DNA of 64,000 nucleotides from Mycobacterium sp. E2479 (GTDB lineage: Bacteria; Actinomycetota; Actinomycetes; Mycobacteriales; Mycobacteriaceae), in NCBI RefSeq assembly GCF_001667925.1, contig NZ_LZJR01000062.1, positions 16,594 to 80,593 of the forward strand, read 5' to 3'. A program made the position numbers and the translations under genes. Positions 8,095 to 15,977 of the stretch are shown here, one piece after another; position 1 is the stretch's first letter, and each line of letters opens with the position of its first letter. A model generated the notes under the pieces. That model was given only the letters and a program-made list of their open reading frames with translations, had not been told where the DNA came from and ran no database searches.

Positions 8095-9441
8095 TCATAG
8101 CCCGACAGCTCGCTCCAGATCTTTGAGTGACGTCTCCAGGTGGGTCAGTAGGTGCTGCAGGTGTGGCACGGCGCGGCGGCATCCGACAAGGCCGAAGTCA
8201 AGGGTGTCGCCGTTGCCCACCAGCGTGATGTTGAGAGCCTGGCCGTTGGCCGCGATGGACATCGGATAGGTGCCCTGGAGTCGAGCGCCGTTAGCGTACA
8301 ACGGGGTTCTGGCGCCAGGGACGTTGGAGATGGTGATATTGAACGGCGGCGGCGAGACTGACATTCCCGTCACTCCGCCCAGGACGACCGGCGAGAGCAA
8401 CGACATCCCCAATGCTATCGCCTGCGGTCTGGGCAGTTGCGCGAGGACCGCCTTATTGTTCCGCATGCACGTGCTGATCGTCGCGAGACGACGGCCGGGG
8501 TCGTCGATATGCGTCGCCAGGTCGGCCAGCACAGCTGAGACCGCATTACCGCCGGCGGCGTTGTCGGAGGTGCGTAGGCTAACCGGAACCATTGCTACCA
8601 ACGGCTTTTCGGGCAGCGCATTCTGATCGGTGAGATACGCACGCAGAGCGCCGGCGCACATTGCCAGTATCACGTCGTTGACGGTGGTGCCGGCGGCGTT
8701 CTTGACGTCCTTGATGCGCTGCAGCGACCAAGACTGCGCTGCGCAGCGCCGGGCACCGCTGATCGGGACATTCAGCATGGTGCGCGGTGCTCGAAACGGC
8801 AATGCCAGCCGCTGTTCGAGCAGAGCCGAGCGCGCCAAGCCCATCGTCGCGACGCCAACGCGTGGAATCGATTTGATGGACCCGGCCAGACTCTGCAGCG
8901 GCGACGAAGCGGCGTGACCGTCGGCGCGGTTCGGCACCGCCCATGGGGCGCGGATCTCCGCGTCGAGTGCATCGGCGCTGAGCGAACCCTGAAGTAAGTT
9001 GATCGCCGCTATCCCATCGACGAGGCCGTGGTGAATCTTGGTGTACACCGCGAAGCGTCCGTCGGTCAGCCCTTCGATTACATGCGTCTCCCACAGCGGA
9101 CGTTGCCGATCAAGCATGCTTGAATGCAGCCGCGAAGTCAGTTCGAGCAATTCCTTTACCCGACCCGGACCCGGCAGTGCCGAATGCCGCACGTGGTAAT
9201 CGAGATCGATATCGCTCGCCGAGGACCAGCCGACGCTCAGGCCTCCAGGGATTGTCGCCGGATGTCTGCGGAAGAGGGTCTGCACTTGGTCGGAGGCGCG
9301 AAGCGCCTCGTAGTACTGGCCGGCAAAATCCGGCCCGGCATCCTGCGGCGTCTCGAATAGCTGCAACCCGGCGACATGCATGGGGTGGCGGGGCGACTCG
9401 GCGAGCAACATCATCGACTCGACCGGTGAGATCAGGTTCAT
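8095..9441 (-). CDS. Wax ester synthase/diacylglycerol acyltransferase (WS/DGAT)
   Basis: 448 residues. The catalytic HHxxxDG motif is present as KIHHGLVDG near residue 133, and the family N-terminus (SPVESMMLLAESPRHPMHVA) and the C-terminal FNITISNVPG-type motif are clear. Enzymes of this family make triacylglycerol or wax esters from acyl-CoA, at the membrane/lipid-droplet surface. The start is the ATG of MNLISPVESM, preceded by AAGGAC; an upstream ATG at 9483 would add 14 poorly conserved residues. It is divergent from the PucR-type regulator, with a 25-bp palindrome in the gap, and convergent with tail copy E. Confidence 0.92.
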   Translation of the reverse strand: MNLISPVESMMLLAESPRHPMHVAGLQLFETPQDAGPDFAGQYYEALRASDQVQTLFRRHPATIPGGLSVGWSSASDIDLDYHVRHSALPGPGRVKELLELTSRLHSSMLDRQRPLWETHVIEGLTDGRFAVYTKIHHGLVDGIAAINLLQGSLSADALDAEIRAPWAVPNRADGHAASSPLQSLAGSIKSIPRVGVATMGLARSALLEQRLALPFRAPRTMLNVPISGARRCAAQSWSLQRIKDVKNAAGTTVNDVILAMCAGALRAYLTDQNALPEKPLVAMVPVSLRTSDNAAGGNAVSAVLADLATHIDDPGRRLATISTCMRNNKAVLAQLPRPQAIALGMSLLSPVVLGGVTGMSVSPPPFNITISNVPGARTPLYANGARLQGTYPMSIAANGQALNITLVGNGDTLDFGLVGCRRAVPHLQHLLTHLETSLKDLERAVGL

Positions 9442-9537
9442 GGCTTGTCCTTGCGTGGCTGGTGGCGTTGCTGGTCTGAGCAAAGTAGGCGCCCACCGCT
9501 GGGGGTGGCTCGTGCCGGCGGCCCAATATCGCCGATG

Positions 9538-9562
9538 TCCGTTGTGACGGCGTCACAACGGA
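9538..9562. promoter_or_regulatory. 25-bp perfect palindrome, probable operator
   Basis: Two 12-bp arms around a single central G: TCCGTTGTGACG and CGTCACAACGGA. It lies in the divergent gap between the WS/DGAT gene and the PucR-type regulator, directly upstream of a TATGTT -10-like hexamer (9564-9569) that precedes the regulator ATG by 8 bases. This is the position expected of a repressor site controlling the regulator and perhaps the acyltransferase. Confidence 0.75.
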
Positions 9563-9577
9563 GTATGTTCACCGGCC

Positions 9578-10879
9578 ATGGAGCTCGCGTGGGAACCATT
9601 GCGTGAGCCAGACGCCCTGAAGGTCTGGGAGAAGCTGCTGCGTCCGATCGCCGCCGAACTACGGTCGGGTGCATCCGAACTCGCCGAACGGGCCGTCGCC
9701 CGCCTGCAAGTCGAGATGCCAGTGCTGTTTCCCGATCCGCAGTCCGTCAAGGAAAACCTCGTCAGCACCGAGGCGGGGATCCGCCAACTCGCCGACATCA
9801 TCGACGTGGCCGGCGATCCCCGTGATGCCGAATTGCCGGCGCCGACGCTGGCCATCGCTCGCACCGGAGTACAGCGTCAGATTCCCCTGGCCAGCCTTAT
9901 GCGGTTTTACCGGGTGGCTCAAGAGCTGCTGTGGCAGTGGATGTGGGAACGAATCACGGCGGCCGCGGCGGATCAGACGCAGCAAGCGGCGGCGCTTCGC
10001 CTTGCCACCGGCTTTATGTTCGGCTACGTCGATGCGGCCTTGAACCGCGCCGAGCTGGCCTATGAGTCCGAACGTGAAATCTGGCTGCGGAATACGGCCG
10101 CGGCCCGGACCGATGCTATCGATGACATTGTGGCGCAACGAGAATGCGATCAGCAGCGCGCCTCCAGACGGTTGCGCTATGAGGTCAACCGCCACCATGT
10201 CGGTGCTGTCGCGTGGGTTGATTCGGTCCCGGGAGACCGCGACGCCCAGAGATCGCTGACTGAGGCGCTCACCATCCTCGCCCGCGAGATCGGCGGCGAG
10301 TCAATCCTCATTCACCCCGCCGGCTCTCTGGCGGCGTTCGGCTGGTTGAGTCGCACAAGCGATTTTGCCGCAATCGATTTCGGTGCTGACACCGCGGCGC
10401 GTCGGCCGAAACTCCCGGATGGCGTTCAGGTCAGTACCGGCGAGCCCGGACACGGCCTGAAGGGCTTCCGCTGCAGCCATATCCAAGCTGAGAGCGCTCG
10501 CCGGGTGGCGTCGTTGGCTGGAAAGCACGCCACGCCTTTGACGCGCTACCGCGATGTGGCAGTCGCCGCATTGGCCAGTTGCGACGCCGAGAACGCGGCG
10601 TCGTTCGTTCAACGGGTCCTTGGCCCGCTCGCCGCGGACGATGAGGCGACCTACCGGGTCGCGACGACGCTGGCGGTGTACCTACAAGAGAACCGTAGCC
10701 GCGCGCGCGCCGCGCGGCGGCTCAGCGTGCATCCCAACACCGTCAGCTACCGCGTTGATCAAGCCCAGACGATCCTCGGTCGCAGCATCGACACCGACAG
10801 CCTGGACCTCGCGGTGGCGTTGGTACTGCTGCCCACGCTGCCGGGGCTCGTCCGACAGCGCCGTATCCCCGAAGGGTGA
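9578..10879 (+). CDS. PucR/CdaR-type transcriptional regulator
   Basis: 433 residues. The C-terminal 60 residues (TLAVYLQENRSRARAARRLS, then VHPNTVSYRVDQAQTILGR) are the PucR-type helix-turn-helix (HTH_30), where many genes of the family keep DNA binding. The N-terminal ~180 residues are helical and resemble the sensor region of other actinobacterial PucR-like proteins; the ligand is unknown. The ATG at 9578 follows a TATGTT hexamer by 8 bases with no ribosome site, suggesting a short or absent leader. A perfect palindrome sits just upstream, so autoregulation is plausible. The cupin gene follows 154 bases later on the same strand and is a candidate target. Confidence 0.85.
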   Translation: MELAWEPLREPDALKVWEKLLRPIAAELRSGASELAERAVARLQVEMPVLFPDPQSVKENLVSTEAGIRQLADIIDVAGDPRDAELPAPTLAIARTGVQRQIPLASLMRFYRVAQELLWQWMWERITAAAADQTQQAAALRLATGFMFGYVDAALNRAELAYESEREIWLRNTAAARTDAIDDIVAQRECDQQRASRRLRYEVNRHHVGAVAWVDSVPGDRDAQRSLTEALTILAREIGGESILIHPAGSLAAFGWLSRTSDFAAIDFGADTAARRPKLPDGVQVSTGEPGHGLKGFRCSHIQAESARRVASLAGKHATPLTRYRDVAVAALASCDAENAASFVQRVLGPLAADDEATYRVATTLAVYLQENRSRARAARRLSVHPNTVSYRVDQAQTILGRSIDTDSLDLAVALVLLPTLPGLVRQRRIPEG

Positions 10880-11033
10880 CCGGATTTGTGGCCCTACCCG
10901 TTCGCACTGTGACGCCAGTACAAACCTGACCACCAACGTTGGCGCCGCGCGCCAAGGAATCAGCAGTCGTCCGCCCTACCGTTTGAAGCAGTTGGCCGAC
11001 CGGCCACCAGCCATCAAAAGCAAGGAGACTCCG

Positions 11034-11501
11034 ATGCAGACCATGCAAGAGCTCGACGTCAACTACATGAGCGGCGCCGACAATCCCTGGATTCCGTTCA
11101 CCCCGCTCAGCGACCAGGTGTTTCTCAAGTACTGGAAGGTCGACCCCGTTCGCGGCGAGATCGTCGTCTCGATGAAGTTTCCGGCCGGACTGGAACTGGC
11201 TCCCCACTACCACACGGGCATCGTGGTCGGACACACCGTCGCCGGCGCATGGCGCTACCAGGAAAACAACTGGATCTCCCGCGCAGGTGACACGGTCTAC
11301 GAGGTCGCCGGCTCCAGGCACACGCCAGAGAGTCTGCAAGACACCGAGGTGTTTTTCTTCATCGTCGGCGAGCTGCTGTTCATCGATGAGAACAACACGA
11401 TCTTGTGGCAGGAAAACCACAAAACCTCCGTCGAGCGCTACACCAGTTACTGTGCCAGCCAAGGCATCCCGGCCCGCGACCTGACAAGCTGGGACGCCTA
11501 G
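11034..11501 (+). CDS. Cupin dioxygenase, 2,4'-dihydroxyacetophenone dioxygenase-like
   Basis: 155 residues forming a single cupin. The first cupin motif carries the metal ligands in APHYHTGIVVGHTVAG (near residue 58) and the second motif has AGDTVYEVAGSRHT with the distal His. The overall sequence resembles the 2,4'-dihydroxyacetophenone dioxygenase/acetylacetone-cleaving cupin family, which cleaves C-C bonds with O2 and a single Fe/Zn; the real substrate is not known. The start is the ATG after AAGGAG (spacing 8); a long upstream reading frame extension overlaps the regulator gene and is not used. A terminator follows at 11568. Confidence 0.78.
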   Translation: MQTMQELDVNYMSGADNPWIPFTPLSDQVFLKYWKVDPVRGEIVVSMKFPAGLELAPHYHTGIVVGHTVAGAWRYQENNWISRAGDTVYEVAGSRHTPESLQDTEVFFFIVGELLFIDENNTILWQENHKTSVERYTSYCASQGIPARDLTSWDA

Positions 11502-11567
11502 GCCTCAGTCCAGGACCACCCAAACCGTAATTGCCGCTGTCACCACCGCTGAGTCAATCACGAGGAG

Positions 11568-11597
11568 CGGCCCCGGCTTCCAAAGCCCGGGGCCGTT
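11568..11597 (+). terminator. Terminator after the cupin gene
   Basis: CGGCCCCGGCTT pairs with AAGCCCGGGGCCG with one bulged base and a 3-base loop, followed by TTCTGG. The T run is short. The rest of the 11502-11710 gap shows nothing else I can support. Confidence 0.65.
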
Positions 11598-11710
11598 CTG
11601 GTCCGCGTTTACCGCCCTGCGTCAGCTAATGGCGAGCGACATGGTTCGCCCGGGCATGCATTGGTGTCGCCGAACATGCGGGTCCGCCGACGCGCGTGTC
11701 CAGATTCAAG

Positions 11711-12523
11711 TCACCGCGGTCGTGCGGGTGAAGTCTCGGCGACGGCGCGCACGAACGCGTCGGCGAAGACGTCACACACCGTGTCGATGTCGGGCAGCGG
11801 GGCCGCGAGCACCTCCGGTAAGACCGGTCGCGTCAGCAAGTGGACCATTATGGGACCCAACAGTTGTTGCGCCAGCACTGGCATGGGCAGGTCGCGAACT
11901 CGTCCGGCGCTGATCTCCGTATCGAACCAGCGGCCGAGCACACCAAGCATGCGCGGCATGCCGTAGGCCGCGAGGGATTGCACGGCGGGACTGGTTGGGC
12001 GTGCGAAGGCTTCGGCGAATATCGCGGGGGCAATGCGGGGTTCGCGACTCAGCGCGTTGGCCACGGTTCGGTAGAAACCCCGGACGGTTTCGGGAAAGTC
12101 GCCGCTGGGGCGCGAGAGGTATTCCTCAATGTCGCCGACGGGGCTGTGCTGCTCGAAGACGGCGCGCATCAACTCGTCGCGCCCGCCGAAGACGGCGTGG
12201 AGACTGTACACCGAACAACTTGCGCGGTCGGCGACGGCCTCCAGCGTCGTTGCGGCGAGGCCGGATTCGCCGATCAACGATGCAGCGGCGGCTACCGCCC
12301 GAATGCGGACGGGGGGCAGCCCGCCGGGGTCAACTCCGGCGGCACGAACGGCGTCATTCAACGCGGTGCGTGAGCCGCCGAAGCGGCGCAGCAGGGTGCT
12401 GCGCGAGATCCCGGCCTCGGTGGCGATCGATGCGACGGGAACGTCGGCCACATCCTTGCCCAGCTTTTCCGCGGCGCGCAGCGCGGCCTCCACCACTTGT
12501 GGCGTCGACACCTGGCGAGCCAT
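11711..12523 (-). CDS. TetR-family regulator with two tandem HTH domains
   Basis: 270 residues. Two separate TetR-like helix-turn-helix segments are visible: VASIATEAGISRSTLLRRFG near residue 30 and LEAVADRASCSVYSLHAVFG near residue 95, each followed by the usual [S/R]xxL pattern. Ordinary TetR proteins (about 200 residues) have one, so this is a duplicated or fused DNA-binding half on a normal C-terminal ligand domain. The start is the ATG preceded by GGAGGAGG; the longer upstream frame has no support. It is divergent from a flavin monooxygenase with an imperfect palindrome between them, so it probably represses that gene and itself. Confidence 0.85.
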   Translation of the reverse strand: MARQVSTPQVVEAALRAAEKLGKDVADVPVASIATEAGISRSTLLRRFGGSRTALNDAVRAAGVDPGGLPPVRIRAVAAAASLIGESGLAATTLEAVADRASCSVYSLHAVFGGRDELMRAVFEQHSPVGDIEEYLSRPSGDFPETVRGFYRTVANALSREPRIAPAIFAEAFARPTSPAVQSLAAYGMPRMLGVLGRWFDTEISAGRVRDLPMPVLAQQLLGPIMVHLLTRPVLPEVLAAPLPDIDTVCDVFADAFVRAVAETSPARPR

Positions 12524-12544
12524 TCCGCCTCCTCCATCATCGTG

Positions 12545-12575
12545 ATACATTACTTGAGGTATCCTGTAATTGTAT
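12545..12575. promoter_or_regulatory. Probable operator between TetR and monooxygenase genes
   Basis: ATACATTAC (12545-12553) is repeated in inverted form as GTAATTGTAT (12566-12575), and a nested GATAC/GTATC pair lies inside. It is in the 79-base divergent gap, 22 bases from the TetR start and 28 bases from the monooxygenase start. Confidence 0.7.
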
Positions 12576-12602
12576 TCCATACTCCACGAGGGGTTCAGAA
12601 CC

Positions 12603-13811
12603 ATGACGCAAGTGATGGAGACCCAGGTGTGCGTCGCCGGCGGTGGTCCCGCCGGCATGGTTCACGCGCTGCTGCTGGCGCGGGCCGGAATCCGCGTCAT
12701 CGTCCTGGAGAAGCACAACGATTTCCTGCGCGACTTCCGCGGCGACACCGTGCACCCGACCACCCTGCGAATCATGGACGAGCTGGGGTTCATCGACGAG
12801 TTCCTGCGGCTACCGCACACCAAGATCGACCGCGTCGCCTTCGATACCGATGGCTCGATTCGCACCTTCGGCAACTTCAAAGTGCTCAAGCGGCTCGGGT
12901 TCAGACAGCCCTATATCGCCATGATGCCGCAGTGGGACTTTCTCGACTTCATCGCCGAAAAGGCCTCCGCCTACCCGGAATTCACGCTCGTCCGCAACGC
13001 GGAGGTCACCGGCCTGACATTCGACGGCGATCGGGTGACCGGGGTGCGCACGCCGGATCTGGAGGTGCGCTCCGAGCTCGTCATCGCCGCCGACGGGCGC
13101 AAGTCCGCGGTGCGCGCTGCCGCCGGGCTACAGACCGCTGCCGCGCACTCCCCGATGGACGTCCTGTGGTTTCGGCTGAAGTGGCGGCCCGGCGACCCTC
13201 AGGAACTCTTCGGCGTGGCCCGTAAAGGCCTGATGATGGTCATGATCTACCGGGGCGACTATTGGCAAGTCGCCTATCTGATGCCGAAGGGCTCAAATCC
13301 CCGGGGCGGATCATTGGAGGAGTTCAAGGAGCGGATGGTCATCGCGCAGCCGCGGCTGCGTGAGCATGTCAATGACCTGAGTTCCTGGGACGACACCAGC
13401 GAGCTCGACGTGCGGGTGGACCGGCTCGAGACGTGGTGGCGCACCGGGGTGCTGTGCATCGGCGATGCCGCGCACGCCATGTCGCCGGCCGGCGGCGTCG
13501 GCATCAACCTTGCTGTCGCCGATGCGGTGGCCGCGGCCAACATCTTGTGCGCCCCGCTGCGCCAAGGCCGGGTGACCGACCACGATCTCGCAAAGGTGCA
13601 GCGGCGCCGCGAGCTGCCCACTCGGATCATCCAGGCTTTTCAGGTGCTCGTGCAGGACAACGTGGTCGCGCCCAATTTGAGCGGTGACCTGTCCACCATT
13701 CGCGTTCCGAAGATTGTGGGATTCGGCCCGCTGCAGGCGATTCCGCCGCTTTTCGTCGGGCGCGGTTTTCGTCCCGAGCATGTCCGCACGCCGGACGTAC
13801 ACGCGCTATAG
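12603..13811 (+). CDS. FAD-dependent monooxygenase (PheA/TetX-type)
   Basis: 402 residues of the flavoprotein aromatic hydroxylase fold. It has the dinucleotide-binding CVAGGGPAGMVHALLLARAG at the N-terminus, the FAD-binding GDxxHAMSPAGGVGINLAVAD motif (LCIGDAAHAMSPAGGVGINL) near residue 285, and the DG-type motif AADGRKSAVR near residue 160. Such enzymes hydroxylate aromatic or polyketide-like compounds with NAD(P)H. ATG 12603 has GAGGGG upstream; an upstream ATG at 12570 lies within the operator. Its divergent partner is the double-HTH TetR regulator. The substrate is unknown. Confidence 0.88.
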   Translation: MTQVMETQVCVAGGGPAGMVHALLLARAGIRVIVLEKHNDFLRDFRGDTVHPTTLRIMDELGFIDEFLRLPHTKIDRVAFDTDGSIRTFGNFKVLKRLGFRQPYIAMMPQWDFLDFIAEKASAYPEFTLVRNAEVTGLTFDGDRVTGVRTPDLEVRSELVIAADGRKSAVRAAAGLQTAAAHSPMDVLWFRLKWRPGDPQELFGVARKGLMMVMIYRGDYWQVAYLMPKGSNPRGGSLEEFKERMVIAQPRLREHVNDLSSWDDTSELDVRVDRLETWWRTGVLCIGDAAHAMSPAGGVGINLAVADAVAAANILCAPLRQGRVTDHDLAKVQRRRELPTRIIQAFQVLVQDNVVAPNLSGDLSTIRVPKIVGFGPLQAIPPLFVGRGFRPEHVRTPDVHAL

Positions 13812-13948
13812 CACGCCGTCAGAGGCCGACGACGACGAAGGCGATGCCCCGCCGAGAGTGTCTGCACAGTAGGGCCGTGCGGTCGGGCGCATCATGGATT
13901 CCAGTCAAGCGCATGCCCGCGATGCCGTCGGCGACGAAGATGGCCCAC

Positions 13949-14365
13949 ATGGGTAGGCCGATATTTTCCGTCACTCCTGGTTATGGCGACCACCAACTGC
14001 GGAAGTTCCACTATTCACAAGCTGTTCGATACGGCGACCGGATAGAGACCGCCGGTCAAGGAGGTTGGGACGAGCGCTGGCGCTATCCCGAGTCAGTTCG
14101 CGACGAAGTCGTTCAGGCCTTCGACAATGTCGACCGAACATTGGCAACAGCCGGAGCCTCCTGGCGCGACGTAGTGCACGTGCACTCGTATCACCTGCCA
14201 GACCCTGACGGCCAGATCGGATCCGAGCACCTGGACACCATGGTCGACCAGTTCCGCCGGCGCATGGGCGACCGCGCGCCCCTGTGGACATGCATCGGGG
14301 TCGCCGCATTGGCGAGTCCGCAGATGCGCGTCGAGATTCGAGTCATTGCCATCAATGAAGCGTGA
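13949..14365 (+). CDS. RidA/YjgF/Rid-family protein
   Basis: 138 residues from the ATG of MGRPIFSVTPG. It shows the Rid core: YSQAVRYGDRIETAGQGG, then NVDRTLATAGASWRDVVHV and VEIRVIAI at the end. Proteins of this family deaminate reactive enamine/imine intermediates, though the catalytic Arg of true RidA is here in the region PQMRVEIR and activity is not assured. An ATG three codons upstream (13940) is an alternative start. It stands alone between the monooxygenase and the SodC-like gene, with a terminator shortly after. Confidence 0.78.
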   Translation: MGRPIFSVTPGYGDHQLRKFHYSQAVRYGDRIETAGQGGWDERWRYPESVRDEVVQAFDNVDRTLATAGASWRDVVHVHSYHLPDPDGQIGSEHLDTMVDQFRRRMGDRAPLWTCIGVAALASPQMRVEIRVIAINEA

Positions 14366-14416
14366 CTGGCGCGTTGCGGTGAGCACCGCCGGCACGGAAG
14401 CGCCGAGCTTGCGAAA

Positions 14417-14446
14417 CACCCCCGTTCCCTTGCGGGTGGGGGCGTT
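14417..14446. terminator. Probable bidirectional terminator between RidA-like and SodC-like genes
   Basis: CCCCC (14419-14423) with GGGGG (14438-14442) and an inner CCC/GGG pair form a hairpin between two convergent genes. The left side GAAACACCCCCG is the same as in the terminator of tail copy D. Confidence 0.6.
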
Positions 14447-14468
14447 CCCCTCCATGGTGGCTTGAGCG

Positions 14469-15230
14469 TCAGCGCCCGGGCGGATAGTAAGACGGAGTCG
14501 TCATGGTCGTGGTCGGTGTGGACGTCGTGGTCGGGGTGCCGGTGACCGTCACGGTGCTGGTGCTGGTGCTGGTAGTGGCCGGTGGCACGACGGTGGTGGT
14601 GGTGCTCGTCGTGACGCTGGTTGTCGACGACGTCGTCGTCGCGGACGGCGCCGCAATCACACCGCAGGCCAGCCGCTTGCCCGATTCACCCGCTGGGGCG
14701 GTGGTGCCCAGATTGTCCGCAGTCTGGTGGATGATGAGCGCGGTGCCCGAGGTGTTCCTCAGGTCGGCCGAGGTGAAGGCGTTACTGGTGGTCACCAGTT
14801 TCGCCGAGCCATCGGAGCGCACCTGCAGCGCGGTCAGGTCGCCGCTGGCTGGGTAACTCGTGTGATCGGCCGCCTGGTAGACACTCCCGGCGGAGTCGAA
14901 GTCGCCCGTCGAGCCGCCGTTCGGAGCAGCCGAACTGGCCTCGCACTTGCCGACCGCGTGAATTTGCAGCCCGTGGAATCCGGGGCTGAGCACCTGGTTG
15001 GGGCCCGCCTCCACGGTCACCGTCGCGTACCCGTTGGCGAATTCGAAGGTGGCATTGGCGACCGGGGTGCCGTCGGCGGTCTTCAACTGGGTGGTCAGCC
15101 TCTCCGCCCCGGAGGTCGGACTGGTCAGCGGCGAGGTGTTGGGCTGACTGCCTTGCTGATTCGCGCAGGCGGCTAGCGGAGCGACGGCCGCGGTGAGCGC
15201 CGCGACCGCAAAACATGCGGCCTTATTCAT
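14469..15230 (-). CDS. SodC-like (Cu/Zn superoxide dismutase family) lipoprotein
   Basis: 253 residues. A signal peptide ends in the lipobox LAAC (Cys 22), so it should be a lipoprotein on the outer face of the membrane. The SodC-like core includes FHGLQIHAVGKCEASSAAPN (copper-ligand His pair) near residue 85 and ALIIHQTADNLG near residue 165, but the usual GGHFN bridging-His motif reads GSVYQ, so the metal site is incomplete and activity may be reduced or lost. The last 60 residues are a Thr/Ser/Pro-rich low-complexity tail, likely disordered and possibly glycosylated. Its ATG overlaps (ATGA) the stop of the frameshifted small gene upstream, so it is translated as part of the Rieske-hemerythrin operon. 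Confidence 0.85.
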   Translation of the reverse strand: MNKAACFAVAALTAAVAPLAACANQQGSQPNTSPLTSPTSGAERLTTQLKTADGTPVANATFEFANGYATVTVEAGPNQVLSPGFHGLQIHAVGKCEASSAAPNGGSTGDFDSAGSVYQAADHTSYPASGDLTALQVRSDGSAKLVTTSNAFTSADLRNTSGTALIIHQTADNLGTTAPAGESGKRLACGVIAAPSATTTSSTTSVTTSTTTTVVPPATTSTSTSTVTVTGTPTTTSTPTTTMTTPSYYPPGR

Positions 15231-15487
15231 TTGCGGTAGCTACCCACATTGGCCCGTGCCGAAACGGCGAACCACCGGGCGGGCTTGCGCACCTCATCGG
15301 CCAGGTCGCGGTAGTCCAGACCAAATCCACCATTTCCCGCGCGGCGCGGCGCGGCGCGCCAGCGACCAGGCCCATGATGCGCCCGAGGTGCGTCGCCGTC
15401 GTGTTCACCGCCTCAAAGGCGTTGTTGATGGCGCGTTCTGACGCTTTTAGATAATCCTTCGGCGGGCGAGCCCGGCGGTGGGCGACG
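15227..15487 (-). pseudogene. Frameshifted small gene in the redox operon
   Basis: Two overlapping frames on the minus strand read like one protein. The upstream frame gives ASERAINNAFEAVNTTATHL and then APRRAAREMVDLVW; the frame one base away continues DYRDLADEVRKPARWFAVSA and ends in a TGA that overlaps the SodC-like ATG (ATGA). Restoring one G at about 15316 (TGGAC to TGGGAC) joins them. A GAAGGA lies upstream but no good start codon follows it, so the start may also be lost. The gene has no known function. A sequencing error in the G run is a possible alternative to real decay. Confidence 0.6.
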
Positions 15488-15491
15488 GAGC

Positions 15492-15977
15492 CTAGCCCCG
15501 CAGGGAGCTCAGCAGGGTTTTGCGGCTGCGGACGCGGAACTTGTTGATGGGGGATAGGTGTAACCGCGCGATGCGCTCGCTCATTCGGCATCCCAGCGCC
15601 TCGATCATGTCCTCACTCAAATCTACTGGGGGCGGGCATAAGTCGCGCTCCTCTTCGCTGGCGTGGGCGTCGAGAACCGTGACGAACGAATGCCATTCGT
15701 CGGCGTACTCGGGCGCCGTAGGCGGCGTGCGCAGCAGCACCGCCAGCTGATCCCACACCTGCCTATGCTCGGCATGGGCGATGGCGACCAGTGCGCTGGC
15801 CTCCGCTACCGCCGGGTAGAACAGGTCGTCCTCGATGCGCATGTGGATGTCCAGCTCGATCAACAGCTCATCGAGCGCCTCTTGCCGCTCGTCACTGTCC
15901 ACCGGCGTACCGGTGATCTTGGTGCAGAGCTCGCGTAAGAGCGTGTGGTGTTCGAAAAGCACCTCGTAGGCGTTCAT
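15492..15977 (-). CDS. Hemerythrin HHE-domain protein
   Basis: 161 residues. The four-helix hemerythrin-like metal ligands are visible in FEHHTLLREL (residue 9), DIHMRIEDDLFYPAV (near 43), IAHAEHRQVW (near 66) and DAHASEEERDL (near 108). Such proteins bind a di-iron centre and sense or scavenge O2, NO or peroxide; mycobacterial members affect SigF and stress responses (family knowledge). Its ATG overlaps the stop of the Rieske gene by four bases, and the frameshifted small gene starts just after it, so all belong to one minus-strand operon. Confidence 0.9.
   Translation of the reverse strand: MNAYEVLFEHHTLLRELCTKITGTPVDSDERQEALDELLIELDIHMRIEDDLFYPAVAEASALVAIAHAEHRQVWDQLAVLLRTPPTAPEYADEWHSFVTVLDAHASEEERDLCPPPVDLSEDMIEALGCRMSERIARLHLSPINKFRVRSRKTLLSSLRG

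Noticed and set aside
14503..14680. A GT-rich low-complexity plus-strand frame (Val-rich) in the SodC-like region
   Set aside because: It is the antisense of the Thr/Pro-rich tail of the SodC-like lipoprotein.
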